Part shown: positions 1-8,335 of the stretch, in pieces
Layout: each line of letters opens with the position of its first letter
Numbering within the stretch: position 1 is the first letter of the stretch
Source: UBA11475 sp902486425
GTDB taxonomy: Bacteria > Bacillota > Clostridia > Christensenellales > Borkfalkiaceae
Direction: 5' to 3'
Length of the DNA stretch: 64,000 nt
Assembly (NCBI GenBank): GCA_902486425.1
Contig: CABTOK010000001.1
Coordinates: 110,064 to 174,063 of the forward strand
The notes under the pieces: generated by a model
What the model saw: the letters and a program-made list of their open reading frames with translations, nothing else
Database searches by the model: none
What the model was told of the DNA's origin: nothing
Translations under genes and position numbers: made by a program

Positions 1-609
1 AAAAAGTTAGGAATGACTCAGCTTTTCACGGCTGAGGGCAAAGTAATTCCCGTAACGGTAGTCGAAGCAGGCCCGTGTCCCGTCGTTCAGCTCAAAACAG
101 AAGAACACGACGGATACAACGCCGTAAAGCTCGGCTTTGAAGAAGTTTCCGAAAAGAAGCTTTCGAAGCCCGCTCTCGGACAGTTCAAAAAGGCCGGCGT
201 AAATCCGCAGAAGGAATTGAGAGAATTCAGAGTCGAAAACGTATCGGAATATTCGGTAGGCTCGTCCGTAACCGTCGAAGTATTCGCGGCAGGCGACAAG
301 ATCGACGTAACAGGACTTACTAAAGGTCACGGATACACCGGCGTTATCAAGAGATGGAATCATCACAGACTTAAAGAAACCCACGGCGTAGGCCCCGTTC
401 ACAGAGAAGTAGGTTCTATGAGCGCAAACAGCTCTCCGTCGAGAGTATTCAAAGGCAAAAAGCTTGCCGGACAGTACGGTAACGAACAGGTTACCATTCA
501 GAATCTCGAAGTCGTAAAAGTCGATGCGGCGAGAAACGTACTTTTGATCAAGGGCGCCGTTCCCGGTCCCGTCAAAGGCATCGTAACCATCAGAGCTACC
601 GTTAAATAA
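1..609 (+). CDS. rplC: 50S ribosomal protein L3, 5'-truncated by the window edge
   Basis: L3 binds the 3' end of 23S rRNA near the peptidyl transferase centre and nucleates 50S assembly. The frame is already open at base 1: codons before the ATG at 13 read KKLG, continuing into MTQLF, which matches the conserved L3 start region (usually K-K-x-G-M-T-Q). The true start therefore lies a few codons upstream of the window and the ATG at 13 is an internal Met. The conserved block VIPVTVVEAGPC and the central VTGLTKGHGYTGVIKRW region are clear. It is the first visible gene of the operon and lies 11 bases before rplD. Confidence 0.97.
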   Translation, partial: KKLGMTQLFTAEGKVIPVTVVEAGPCPVVQLKTEEHDGYNAVKLGFEEVSEKKLSKPALGQFKKAGVNPQKELREFRVENVSEYSVGSSVTVEVFAAGDKIDVTGLTKGHGYTGVIKRWNHHRLKETHGVGPVHREVGSMSANSSPSRVFKGKKLAGQYGNEQVTIQNLEVVKVDAARNVLLIKGAVPGPVKGIVTIRATVK

Positions 610-620
610 GGAGAAATATC

Positions 621-1241
621 ATGCAAGTAAAATTATTTGATATGAACGCCAAAGAAGTTGGCGAATTGACGTTGAACGATCAGCTCTTTGACGTTGAATA
701 TAACGAACCGGTTATTCATCAGGCAATCGTAACCCGTCTTGCTAACAACAGACAGGGAACGAAAAGCACTTTGACGAGAAGCGAAGTAAGAGGCGGCGGT
801 ATCAAACCGTGGCGTCAGAAGGGCACCGGCAGAGCGAGACAGGGTTCTATCCGTTCTCCGCAATGGATTCACGGCGGCGTGGTATTCGCTCCGAAGCCCA
901 GAGATTTCTCCAAAAAGATGAACGTTACCGCAAAGAGAGTCGCAATGTTCTCGGCGTTATCGCAGAAAATCAGAGAAAACGAAGTTATCTTCCTCGACAA
1001 TCTTACCTCGACCGGCAAGACCAAAGAGATGGTTAACTTATTGAAGAAGTTCGAACTTTCCAAAACCGTACTTTTCGTTATGGACAACTCCGACGAAATG
1101 GTTTTGAGAGCAAGCGCAAACGTTAAGGAAATCACGACTATTCCCGTTGAACAGCTCAACACTTACGACGTAGTAAGAAATGCGAAAGTCGTAATCACCA
1201 GAGACGCTGTTAAAAAGATCGAGGAGGCTTACGAAATATAA
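621..1241 (+). CDS. rplD: 50S ribosomal protein L4
   Basis: L4 lines the peptide exit tunnel and in several bacteria also represses the S10 operon. The protein is 206 residues, normal for the family. The internal basic loop of L4, GGGIKPWRQKGTGRARQGS, is intact at about residues 58-76. A GGAG ribosome site lies just upstream. The stop codon TAA overlaps the ATG of rplW by one base, so translation of the two is coupled. Confidence 0.97.
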   Translation: MQVKLFDMNAKEVGELTLNDQLFDVEYNEPVIHQAIVTRLANNRQGTKSTLTRSEVRGGGIKPWRQKGTGRARQGSIRSPQWIHGGVVFAPKPRDFSKKMNVTAKRVAMFSALSQKIRENEVIFLDNLTSTGKTKEMVNLLKKFELSKTVLFVMDNSDEMVLRASANVKEITTIPVEQLNTYDVVRNAKVVITRDAVKKIEEAYEI

Positions 1242-1531
1242 TGAGAGCACATGACGTTATCATAAGACCGATCCTTTCCGAAAAGAGTTATGCGGGCATC
1301 GCGAACAAGAAGTACACCTTCGAAGTTCCCAAGACCGCAAACAAGACCGAAATCAAACTCGCGGTAGAAGAAATATTCGGCGTTAAAGTAGAAAGCGTCA
1401 ACACCGTAAACGTTGACGGCAAAATGAGAAGAATGGGTGCGCATCAGGGACTTACCCCTGCTTATAAAAAAGCCATCGTTCAACTTAAGAAAGAAAGCAA
1501 GACAATCGAATTCTTCGATTCTTTATCCTAA
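1241..1531 (+). CDS. rplW: 50S ribosomal protein L23
   Basis: L23 sits at the exit of the peptide tunnel and is the docking site for trigger factor and signal recognition particle. The 96-residue protein has the family start (DVIIRPILSEKSY) and the KVESVNTVNVDGK region followed by a basic segment. It begins in the TAATG overlap with rplD and is followed 17 bases later by rplB, the usual operon order. Confidence 0.96.
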   Translation: MRAHDVIIRPILSEKSYAGIANKKYTFEVPKTANKTEIKLAVEEIFGVKVESVNTVNVDGKMRRMGAHQGLTPAYKKAIVQLKKESKTIEFFDSLS

Positions 1532-1548
1532 TCACGGAGGAATAGACA

Positions 1549-2376
1549 ATGGCTATTAAAAGATATAAGCCGACATCGTCCGCTCGCCGTTTCATGACGG
1601 TGCACGCGTATGACGAAATTACGTCGACAAAGCCCGAAAGATCCCTTTTGGAAGATCAGAGAAAATCGGGCGGCCGTAACAACACAGGTCGCCTTACAGT
1701 AAGACACATCGGCGGCGGCAACAGACGCAAATATCGTATCATCGACTTCAAGAGAGATAAGATCGGCGTTCCCGCAACCGTCAAGACCATCGAATACGAT
1801 CCCAACAGAAGCGCGAACATCGCTTTACTCGTCTATGCCGACGGCGCAAAACGTTACATTCTCGCTCCCGTAGGACTTAACGTAGGAGATAAGGTTGTCT
1901 CCGGCCCCGACGCGGATATCAAGGTAGGAAATACGCTTCCCCTTGCTAATATCCCCGTAGGTACTATGATTCACAACATCGAATTACAGCCCGGCAAGGG
2001 CGGTCAGATCGCGCGTTCCGCGGGTATGGCTGCGCAGCTTATGGCTAAAGAAGGAAACCTTGCGACCGTAAAAATGCCTTCCGGCGAAATGAGATACATT
2101 CTCTTGACCTGCAAAGCAACCATCGGTCAGGTAGGCAACCTCGAACACGAAATCATCAGACTCGGCAAAGCCGGCAAGACGAGATATCTCGGTATCCGTC
2201 CCACCGTCAGAGGCGTCGTCATGAACCCCTGCGATCACCCGCACGGCGGCGGCGAAGGCAAATCCCCTGTCGGACATCCCGGTCCTCTTACTCCGTGGGG
2301 TAAACCCGCTCTCGGTTACAAGACCAGAAAGCATAAAAAGGCTTCGAGCAAGATGATCATTACGAGAATAAATTAA
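1549..2376 (+). CDS. rplB: 50S ribosomal protein L2
   Basis: L2 is one of the largest and most conserved 50S proteins and is needed for subunit association and peptidyl transfer. The 275-residue length is standard. The C-terminal motif around the essential histidine (MNPCDHPHGGGEGK, about residues 224-237) is complete. A GGAGG site precedes the ATG. Confidence 0.98.
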   Translation: MAIKRYKPTSSARRFMTVHAYDEITSTKPERSLLEDQRKSGGRNNTGRLTVRHIGGGNRRKYRIIDFKRDKIGVPATVKTIEYDPNRSANIALLVYADGAKRYILAPVGLNVGDKVVSGPDADIKVGNTLPLANIPVGTMIHNIELQPGKGGQIARSAGMAAQLMAKEGNLATVKMPSGEMRYILLTCKATIGQVGNLEHEIIRLGKAGKTRYLGIRPTVRGVVMNPCDHPHGGGEGKSPVGHPGPLTPWGKPALGYKTRKHKKASSKMIITRIN

Positions 2377-2390
2377 GGAGGTAATAGGAT

Positions 2391-2669
2391 ATGTCCAGAA
2401 GTGTTAAAAAAGGTCCTTATATCGAACCTAAACTCTTAAAGAGAATAGAAGAGTTAAACGCAAACAACGACAAGAAGGTCATCAAGACCTGGTCGAGAGC
2501 GACTACTATTTCTCCCGAAATGGTAGGTCACACCATCGCGGTATACGATGGCAGAAAACACGTCCCCGTGTATGTTACCGAAGATATGGTCGGTTGTAAA
2601 TTAGGCGAATTCGCCCCCACCAGAACCTTCAAGGGACACGGCGGAGAAAAAACAACGTCGGCTAGATAA
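2391..2669 (+). CDS. rpsS: 30S ribosomal protein S19
   Basis: S19 forms the head of the 30S subunit together with S13 and contacts the A-site tRNA. The 92-residue protein starts MSRSVKKGPYIEPKLL and ends with the family block APTRTFKGHGGEK. A strong AAGGAGGT site lies 10 bases upstream of the ATG. Confidence 0.97.
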   Translation: MSRSVKKGPYIEPKLLKRIEELNANNDKKVIKTWSRATTISPEMVGHTIAVYDGRKHVPVYVTEDMVGCKLGEFAPTRTFKGHGGEKTTSAR

Positions 2670-2684
2670 GGAGGTCTCGATAAC

Positions 2685-3071
2685 ATGGCTACGAATATGA
2701 GAGAAAAGACTCTCAGAATAGAAGAAAACAAAGATAAAAGACCTTACGCCGTCGCAAAACACGTAAGAATTTCCCCCTATAAGGTAAGAATCGTTCTTAA
2801 CCTTATCAGAGGAAAGAGCTATAACGAAGCAGTAGCGATTTTGGCTAACACCCCGAAATCAGCTTCCGAACCGATCAGAAAGGTTCTTATGTCCGCGGCT
2901 GCGAATGCGGAACACAACAAAGGTTTATCGAAAGAAACCCTTTACGTTGCGGCTTGCTACGCAGACCAGGGTCCCACGCTCAAGAGAGTTCAGCCGAGAG
3001 CGCAGGGCAGAGCATTCAGAATCTTAAAGCGTACCAGTCACATCACCGTGATTCTGGACGCAAGAGCTTAA
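2685..3071 (+). CDS. rplV: 50S ribosomal protein L22
   Basis: L22 lines the exit tunnel and its long hairpin forms part of the macrolide site. The family core (KHVRISPYKVRIVLNLIRGK) starts at about residue 25, so this L22 carries a short N-terminal extension of charged residues compared with the usual 110-residue protein. The hairpin region RAQGRAFRILKRTSHITV is intact. A GGAGG site supports the ATG at 2685. Confidence 0.96.
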   Translation: MATNMREKTLRIEENKDKRPYAVAKHVRISPYKVRIVLNLIRGKSYNEAVAILANTPKSASEPIRKVLMSAAANAEHNKGLSKETLYVAACYADQGPTLKRVQPRAQGRAFRILKRTSHITVILDARA

Positions 3072-3081
3072 GGAGGACGAT

Positions 3082-3750
3082 ATGGGACAGAAAGTTAATC
3101 CCCATGGATTGAGAGTAGGCGTTATCGCGGATTGGAACACTCAGTGGTTCGCTCCCAAAAAAGATATCGCTAAATACATTAAAGAAGATAACGTTATCCG
3201 TACTGCGCTTAAAAAGGCTTATTATCAGGCTGCTATCAGCAAGATAGTAATCGAACGCGCCGCTCAGAGACTTATCGTTACCATTCATACCGGCAGACCC
3301 GGCGTTCTTATCGGAAAGCAGGGTGCGGAAATCGAAGTTATCAAGAAGCTCGTTTCCAAACTTACCACGAGCAAACAGATTTCGATCAACATCGTTGAAG
3401 TTAAAAAGCCCGACTGCGACGCTCAGCTTATCGCCGAATCGATCGCAAGCCAGCTTGAAAAGAGAATTTCCTTCAGACGCGCTATGAAGCAGGCTATTTC
3501 GAGAGCGTCCAAGGCAGGCGTAAAGGGTATCAAAGTTACCGTCAGCGGAAGACTCGACGGAGCGGAAATAGCTCGTTCCGAAAGCCATCACGAAGGTTCG
3601 ATTCCTCTTCAGACGCTCCGCGCCGATATCGATTACGGCGTAGCTGTCGCTCACACCACCTTCGGTGTAATCGGCGTAAAAACGTGGATTTACAGAGGCG
3701 AAGTTATCGGTAAAAAATCCGCGAAGAAGTTGGAAGGAGGTCAAGCATAA
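3082..3750 (+). CDS. rpsC: 30S ribosomal protein S3
   Basis: S3 is in the 30S head at the mRNA entry channel and contributes to mRNA unwinding. The 222-residue protein has the start MGQKVNPHGLRVG, a type-2 KH domain with the RPGVLIGKQGAEIE loop at about residues 73-86, and the C-terminal TTFGVIGVKTWIY region. AAGGAGG lies upstream. Confidence 0.97.
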   Translation: MGQKVNPHGLRVGVIADWNTQWFAPKKDIAKYIKEDNVIRTALKKAYYQAAISKIVIERAAQRLIVTIHTGRPGVLIGKQGAEIEVIKKLVSKLTTSKQISINIVEVKKPDCDAQLIAESIASQLEKRISFRRAMKQAISRASKAGVKGIKVTVSGRLDGAEIARSESHHEGSIPLQTLRADIDYGVAVAHTTFGVIGVKTWIYRGEVIGKKSAKKLEGGQA

Positions 3751-3752
3751 TT

Positions 3753-4196
3753 ATGTTGATGCCTAAAAGAGTTAAAAGAAGAAGAGTTCACCGCGGCAGA
3801 ATGACCGGCAAGTGCACTAAAGGCAACGTAATCGCTTACGGCGAATACGGTCTCGTTGCGATGGAACCCGCATGGATCAAGTCCAACCAGATCGAAGCGG
3901 CTCGTGTCGCAATGACCAGATTTATCAAACGTGGCGGACAGGTATGGATAGATATATTCCCCCACAAGCCCGTTACGAAGAAACCTGCCGACAGCCGTAT
4001 GGGCTCCGGTAAAGGTTCCGTCGAATATTGGGTAGCGGTAGTTAAACCCGGCAGAGTATTGTTCGAAATGGCGGGTATCGACGAAGCGACCGCAAAAGAA
4101 GCTATGAGACTTGCGGGACGTAAGCTTCCCATTAAAACTAAGTTCGTATCGAAAAGCGACCTTAACCAGAAAACAGTAGAAGGAGACGCAGAATAA
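3753..4196 (+). CDS. rplP: 50S ribosomal protein L16
   Basis: L16 organises the A-site region of 23S rRNA and contacts tRNA. The start MLMPKRVKRRRVHRG is the typical clostridial one. The ATG at 3753 is preferred over the in-frame ATG at 3759 because the AGGAGG at 3735-3740 is closer to it and the family usually begins MLMP. The last codons overlap the rpmC ATG. Confidence 0.96.
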   Translation: MLMPKRVKRRRVHRGRMTGKCTKGNVIAYGEYGLVAMEPAWIKSNQIEAARVAMTRFIKRGGQVWIDIFPHKPVTKKPADSRMGSGKGSVEYWVAVVKPGRVLFEMAGIDEATAKEAMRLAGRKLPIKTKFVSKSDLNQKTVEGDAE

Positions 4197-4390
4197 TGAA
4201 AGCGAAAGATCTTCAGAATATGACCGAACAGGAATTGAATACGAAGCTTGCGGAACTCAAAGAAGAGCTCTTTAACCTTCGTTTCCGTCATGCAACCGGT
4301 CAGCTTGAAAACCCTGTGTCTTTAAGAAATTGCAAAAAGGATATCGCCAGAGTACAGACGGTTATCCGCAGTAAGGAATTAAAGGCGTAA
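4196..4390 (+). CDS. rpmC: 50S ribosomal protein L29
   Basis: L29 is a small helical-hairpin protein at the exit tunnel next to L23. The 64-residue protein contains the diagnostic LKEELFNLRFRHATGQLENP stretch. It begins in a one-base stop/start overlap (TAATG) with rplP and is followed by rpsQ, as in all spc-type operons. Confidence 0.96.
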   Translation: MKAKDLQNMTEQELNTKLAELKEELFNLRFRHATGQLENPVSLRNCKKDIARVQTVIRSKELKA

Positions 4391-4401
4391 GAGGTGCTAA
4401 T

Positions 4402-4656
4402 ATGGAAAGAAATTTAAGAAAAGAAAGAATCGGCATCGTCGTTTCCGATAAGATGGATAAAACGGTAGTCGTCGCTATCGAAGAAAGATATAAACATCCC
4501 TTATACAAAAAGACGGTAAAAAAGACCCACAAGTTCAAAGCTCACGACGAGCTTAACGCATGCGGAATAGGCGATAAAGTACTTATCGTCGAAACCCGTA
4601 AGCTTTCCAAAGATAAGAATTGGAGAGTCGCGCAGATCGTCGAAAAGGCTAAATAA
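4402..4656 (+). CDS. rpsQ: 30S ribosomal protein S17
   Basis: S17 is a primary 16S rRNA binder with an OB fold. At 84 residues it has the usual start (RKERIGIVVSDKMDKTVVV) and the HPLYKK segment. A GAGGTG site lies upstream. Confidence 0.96.
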   Translation: MERNLRKERIGIVVSDKMDKTVVVAIEERYKHPLYKKTVKKTHKFKAHDELNACGIGDKVLIVETRKLSKDKNWRVAQIVEKAK

Positions 4657-4671
4657 GGAGGACCACGGAAC

Positions 4672-5040
4672 ATGATACAACCACAGACTATATTGAAGGC
4701 TGCCGACAATTCCGGCGCTAAAGAGTTAATGTGCATAAGAGTTCTCGGCGGATCTTTCAGAAAAACCGGAAACATCGGCGACGTAATCGTATGCAGCGTA
4801 AAGTCCGCAACCCCCGGCGGTTCGGCTAAAAAAGGCAAAGTATACAGAGCGGTTATCGTAAGATCGGTAAACGGCATCAGACGTAACGACGGAACTCACA
4901 TCAGATTCGACGAAAACGCAGCGGTTATCATCGACGGACAGAAACAGCCCATCGGTACCCGTATCTTTGGACCCATCGCGAGAGAACTCCGCGATAAGGA
5001 CTACATGAAAATAATTTCCCTTGCACCGGAAGTTTTATAA
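4672..5040 (+). CDS. rplN: 50S ribosomal protein L14
   Basis: L14 forms intersubunit bridge B8 and binds the silencing factor RsfS. The 122-residue protein begins MIQPQTILKAADNSGAKELM and contains the conserved RVLGGS block. AAGGAGG is placed 11 bases before the ATG. Confidence 0.97.
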   Translation: MIQPQTILKAADNSGAKELMCIRVLGGSFRKTGNIGDVIVCSVKSATPGGSAKKGKVYRAVIVRSVNGIRRNDGTHIRFDENAAVIIDGQKQPIGTRIFGPIARELRDKDYMKIISLAPEVL

Positions 5041-5052
5041 GGAGAAACTGTT

Positions 5053-5577
5053 ATGAAAATTAAGAAAAACGATACGGTTTTGGTTCTTTCCGGCAAGGAC
5101 GCGGGCAAGACCGCCAAGGTTCTGGTAGCAATACCCAAGACCGGCAAGGTAGTCGTTGACGGCGTAAACGTTCAGAAAAGACACACCAAAGCTAAAAACG
5201 CACAGGAAGTAAGCGAAATAAAGACTCAGTCCGGCGCGATCGACGCATCCAACGTAATGGTTGTTTGCCCAGCTTGCGGCAAGGCGACGAGAGTTGCTTA
5301 CAATACGGTAGAAGGCAAAAAGGTAAGAGTTTGCAAAAAGTGCGGAGCTTCTTTGGAAGTAGCTGCTAAGGCTGCCGAAAAGAAAGCGGTAAAGAAGGCT
5401 GCGAAAGCTTCCGACGAAACCGCAACGAAGAAGACAACCGCAAAGAAAACAACGACCAAGACAGCGACCGGAGAAAAGACCGCGGCTAAAAAGACAACAA
5501 AGAAAGCGGTAACCGAAGAAAAGACCGCTACTAAGAAAACGACAAAGAAGACCGCGAAGACCGCGGACGCAGAATAA
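5053..5577 (+). CDS. rplX: 50S ribosomal protein L24 with a long basic low-complexity tail
   Basis: L24 initiates 50S assembly and has a KOW domain (VLVLSGKDAGKTAKV at about residues 9-23). A four-cysteine pair set follows (CPAC and CKKC, about residues 73-98), as in many clostridial L24 proteins. The normal protein of about 105 residues ends near there. Here about 65 further residues consist almost only of Lys, Ala, Thr and Glu in imperfect repeats (KKTT, TKKTTKK), resembling histone H1-like tails. The frame is open and continuous with no sign of a frameshift. A function for the tail is not known to me; RNA contact is an inference. Confidence 0.95.
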   Translation: MKIKKNDTVLVLSGKDAGKTAKVLVAIPKTGKVVVDGVNVQKRHTKAKNAQEVSEIKTQSGAIDASNVMVVCPACGKATRVAYNTVEGKKVRVCKKCGASLEVAAKAAEKKAVKKAAKASDETATKKTTAKKTTTKTATGEKTAAKKTTKKAVTEEKTATKKTTKKTAKTADAE

Positions 5578-5596
5578 CGGGAGGTAATATCGGATT

Positions 5597-6151
5597 ATGG
5601 CAGAAGCTATGAACAGAGTAAGAGCTCGTTATCTGAACGAAGTCGTTCCTTACTTAAAAGAAAAATTCAATTACGCAAACGTTAACGAAGTACCCAAACT
5701 CGTAAAGATCACGGTCAACACGGGTTTAGGCGACGTTAAGGATAACGCGAAGTCGGTTCAGCAGGCTATCGAAGAACTTAAAATCATCACCGGACAGAAG
5801 CCTTTGCAGACCACCGCGAGAAAGTCTATCGCTAACTTCAAAGTAAGACAGGGCATGATTGTCGGCGCGAAAGTTACTTTGAGAAACGACAGAATGTACG
5901 AATTCTTCGACAAACTCGTTTCTATCGCTCTTCCGAGAGTAAGAGACTTCAGAGGCGTACCCACTAAGTCTTTCGACGGCAGAGGCAACTATTCGTTAGG
6001 CATCAAAGAACAGCTTATCTTCCCGGAAATTTCTTATGACCAGGTTGAAAAGGTAAGAGGTTTCGACGTCTGCTTCACCACGACGGCAAAGACCGACGAA
6101 GAAGCTTACGAACTTTTAAAAGCACTCGGAATCCCGTATGCTGCGAAATAA
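5597..6151 (+). CDS. rplE: 50S ribosomal protein L5
   Basis: L5 is part of the 5S rRNA particle and touches the P-site tRNA. The 184-residue protein has the VPKLVKITVNTGLG segment and the C-terminal GFDVCFTTTAKTDEEAYELL region. The start is taken at the ATG after GGGAGGT; an in-frame ATG four codons later is a less well spaced alternative. Confidence 0.96.
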   Translation: MAEAMNRVRARYLNEVVPYLKEKFNYANVNEVPKLVKITVNTGLGDVKDNAKSVQQAIEELKIITGQKPLQTTARKSIANFKVRQGMIVGAKVTLRNDRMYEFFDKLVSIALPRVRDFRGVPTKSFDGRGNYSLGIKEQLIFPEISYDQVEKVRGFDVCFTTTAKTDEEAYELLKALGIPYAAK

Positions 6152-6163
6152 GGAGTAAAGACG

Positions 6164-6349
6164 ATGGCTAAAAAATCAATGATAAACAAACAGCAGAGAC
6201 CCGCTAAGTATTCCACGAGAGCGTACACGAGATGCTCCATCTGCGGAAGACCTCACGCGGTTCTTAAAAAGTACGGTATTTGCCGTATTTGCTTCAGAGA
6301 ACTTGCTTACAAGGGAGAACTTCCCGGAGTAAAGAAGGCAAGCTGGTAA
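6164..6349 (+). CDS. rpsZ: 30S ribosomal protein S14, zinc-binding type Z
   Basis: S14 sits in the 30S head. This is the short form of 61 residues with two Cys pairs (CSIC at about 24-27 and CRIC at about 40-43) that bind one zinc ion, plus the conserved GYLG-like C-terminus LPGVKKASW. The zinc form is typical of Gram-positive bacteria. The gene lies between rplE and rpsH, the normal place. Confidence 0.97.
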   Translation: MAKKSMINKQQRPAKYSTRAYTRCSICGRPHAVLKKYGICRICFRELAYKGELPGVKKASW

Positions 6350-6362
6350 CGGGAGGTATAAC

Positions 6363-6752
6363 ATGACAGACGTAATAGCAGATATGCTTACAAGAATCAG
6401 AAACGGTTTGACTGCCAAACACGAAACGGTTGAAATCCCCGCTTCCAACACCAAAAAGGCGATTGCCGAAATTCTTTTGAAGGAAGGTTACGTTTCCGAC
6501 GTTAAATACGAAGAAGGCATTCAGGGAACTATCGTTATCACTCTTAAATATGCAGGCAACGGCAAAAAAGTCATAACCGGACTTAAAAGAGTCAGCAAAC
6601 CCGGCTTAAGAGTATACGTAGGCGCAGAAGATATTCCCAGCGTACTCGGAGGATTGGGTATCGCCATTCTTTCGACGTCCAACGGCATTATGACCGATAA
6701 AGAAGCGAGAAAAGCCAACCAGGGCGGAGAAGTTCTCGCATACGTTTGGTAA
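6363..6752 (+). CDS. rpsH: 30S ribosomal protein S8
   Basis: S8 binds the central domain of 16S rRNA and in Escherichia coli represses the spc operon by binding near rplE. The 129-residue protein has the start TDVIADMLTRIRNG and the C-terminal signature STSNGIMTDKEARK. A GGGAGGT site precedes it. Confidence 0.97.
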   Translation: MTDVIADMLTRIRNGLTAKHETVEIPASNTKKAIAEILLKEGYVSDVKYEEGIQGTIVITLKYAGNGKKVITGLKRVSKPGLRVYVGAEDIPSVLGGLGIAILSTSNGIMTDKEARKANQGGEVLAYVW

Positions 6753-6767
6753 GGAGGTAACGGAAAC

Positions 6768-7310
6768 ATGTCAAGAATAGGTAAAATGCCCGTTGCGATC
6801 CCCCAGGGCGTAACGGTTGACATCAAACCGGGCGTAGTTACCGTAAAAGGTCCCAAAGGAACTCTTACTCAGACTTTCGACGCGGTTGATATCACCATTA
6901 AGGAAGAAAACGGTCACGTTGTTCTTACCAGAATCAACGACGAACAGGAAAACAGAGCGAAACACGGTTTATACAGAGCGCTCATTCACAATATGGTTAC
7001 CGGCGTTACCGAAGGCTACAAAAAGACTCTCGTTATCGCAGGCGTAGGTTTCAAAGCGGCTAAACAGGGCAACAAAGTCGTACTTAACGTAGGCTATTCG
7101 CACCCCGTAGAAATCTTCGAAAACGAAGACATCAAGCTTAACTGTCCGTCCGCAACCGAAATCGAAGTTTCGGGCATCGATAAGACCAAAGTAGGTCAGT
7201 ATGCGGCTAACGTAAGAAACATCAGACGCCCCGAACCTTACCACGGATACGGTATTCACTACAGCGATGAAGTGATCGAACGTAAGGAAGGCAAGACGGC
7301 AGGCAAGTAA
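6768..7310 (+). CDS. rplF: 50S ribosomal protein L6
   Basis: L6 lies near the factor-binding site of the 50S subunit. At 180 residues it is standard: MSRIGKMPVAIPQGV at the start and the end signature region RRPEPYHGYGIHY. AAGGAGGT is upstream. An 87-base untranslated gap that can fold into a three-way junction separates it from rplR, a contrast with the very short gaps elsewhere in the operon. Confidence 0.97.
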   Translation: MSRIGKMPVAIPQGVTVDIKPGVVTVKGPKGTLTQTFDAVDITIKEENGHVVLTRINDEQENRAKHGLYRALIHNMVTGVTEGYKKTLVIAGVGFKAAKQGNKVVLNVGYSHPVEIFENEDIKLNCPSATEIEVSGIDKTKVGQYAANVRNIRRPEPYHGYGIHYSDEVIERKEGKTAGK

Positions 7311-7318
7311 CGTTTAGT

Positions 7319-7380
7319 TACTTTTGGTGGATAAAGCGTTTTGTCCGCTTTATCTGCTGAGTGCAGCAATGCGAAAAGTA
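7319..7380 (+). promoter_or_regulatory. predicted three-way-junction RNA between rplF and rplR
   Basis: Read by eye, three helices close a junction. The outer stem is TACTTTT at 7319-7325 with AAAAGTA at 7374-7380 (7 bp). A 9-bp hairpin follows, GATAAAGCG at 7330-7338 with CGCTTTATC at 7346-7354 and a 7-base loop. A 5-bp hairpin stacks directly on it, TGCTG at 7355-7359 with CAGCA at 7364-7368 and an AGTG loop. The rplR ribosome site (GAGG) lies just downstream. The compact helices suggest a binding site for a ribosomal protein or a processing site; this is inference. No U-tract follows, so it is not a simple terminator. Confidence 0.6.
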
Positions 7381-7397
7381 TTAAAGAGGATTAAAAA

Positions 7398-7766
7398 ATG
7401 ATTTCTAAAATCGACAAAAATGCAGACAGAAAACAGAGACACGTCAGAGTCAGAGGAAAAGTTAAAGGTACTGCAAATGCTCCGAGATTATGCGTATACA
7501 GAAGTTTGAACAACATCTATGCGCAGCTTATCGACGACGTTAAGGGCAACACCCTCGTTACCGCTTCTACCCTTGACAAGGCGTTAAAAGGTACGCTCGA
7601 AGGCAAGTCCAAGACCGAAGAAGCAAAAGCGGTAGGCAACCTTCTCGCTAAAAAGGCTCTCGAAAAGGGCATCGAAAACGCAGTTTTCGACAGAGGCGGA
7701 TACCTTTACATTGGCAGAGTTGCGGCTCTTGCCGACGGCGCAAGAGAGGGCGGCTTGAAGTTCTAA
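7398..7766 (+). CDS. rplR: 50S ribosomal protein L18
   Basis: L18 binds 5S rRNA together with L5. The 122-residue protein contains RLCVYRSLNNIYAQLIDD and the C-terminal FDRGGYLYIGRVAALADGAR signature. It starts at the ATG after the structured spacer, with GAGG as ribosome site. Confidence 0.97.
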   Translation: MISKIDKNADRKQRHVRVRGKVKGTANAPRLCVYRSLNNIYAQLIDDVKGNTLVTASTLDKALKGTLEGKSKTEEAKAVGNLLAKKALEKGIENAVFDRGGYLYIGRVAALADGAREGGLKF

Positions 7767-7800
7767 GCCGAACTCAAAATAAAAACGGAGAGATATAATT

Positions 7801-8319
7801 ATGGCAAGAGAAAATAACAGAGCACCCAGACGTACCGAAGACGACGGAATGATCAAAAAATTAGTTTGCGTCAACCGCGTTACCAAAGTCGTTAAGGGTG
7901 GTAAGAATATGAGATTTGCTGCTCTCGTTGTCGTCGGCGACGGCAAAGGATCGATCGGATACGCTATCGGTAAATCCACCGAAGTACCCGAAGCAATCGA
8001 AAAAGCAACGCAGAAAGCAAAGAGAAACATGGTTAAGGTTTCGCTTCTCGGAACTTCTATTCCTCACGAAACCATCGGCAAGTTCAACAGAGGTTCGATC
8101 CTTATGCTTCCGGCTGCGGAAGGTACCGGCGTTATCGCCGGCGGTCCCGTACGTCTCGTAATGGAAGCTGTAGGCATCAAGAACATCAGAACCAAATCGC
8201 ACGGTTCCAACAACCCCATCAATATGGTCAAAGCTGCTGTAGAAGGTCTTAAAACGTTAAGAACGGCAGAAGAAGTAGCGGTTGTACGCGGAATCGCCGT
8301 AGAACAGGTAAACGGTTAA
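7801..8319 (+). CDS. rpsE: 30S ribosomal protein S5
   Basis: S5 is at the mRNA entrance and affects decoding accuracy. The 172-residue protein has the N-terminal double-stranded RNA binding fold (KLVCVNRVTKVVKGGKNMRF, about residues 20-39) and the GKGSIGYAIGKSTEVPEAI segment. A GGAG site lies upstream. Confidence 0.97.
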   Translation: MARENNRAPRRTEDDGMIKKLVCVNRVTKVVKGGKNMRFAALVVVGDGKGSIGYAIGKSTEVPEAIEKATQKAKRNMVKVSLLGTSIPHETIGKFNRGSILMLPAAEGTGVIAGGPVRLVMEAVGIKNIRTKSHGSNNPINMVKAAVEGLKTLRTAEEVAVVRGIAVEQVNG

Positions 8320-8335
8320 GGAGGTAATTTTTATT

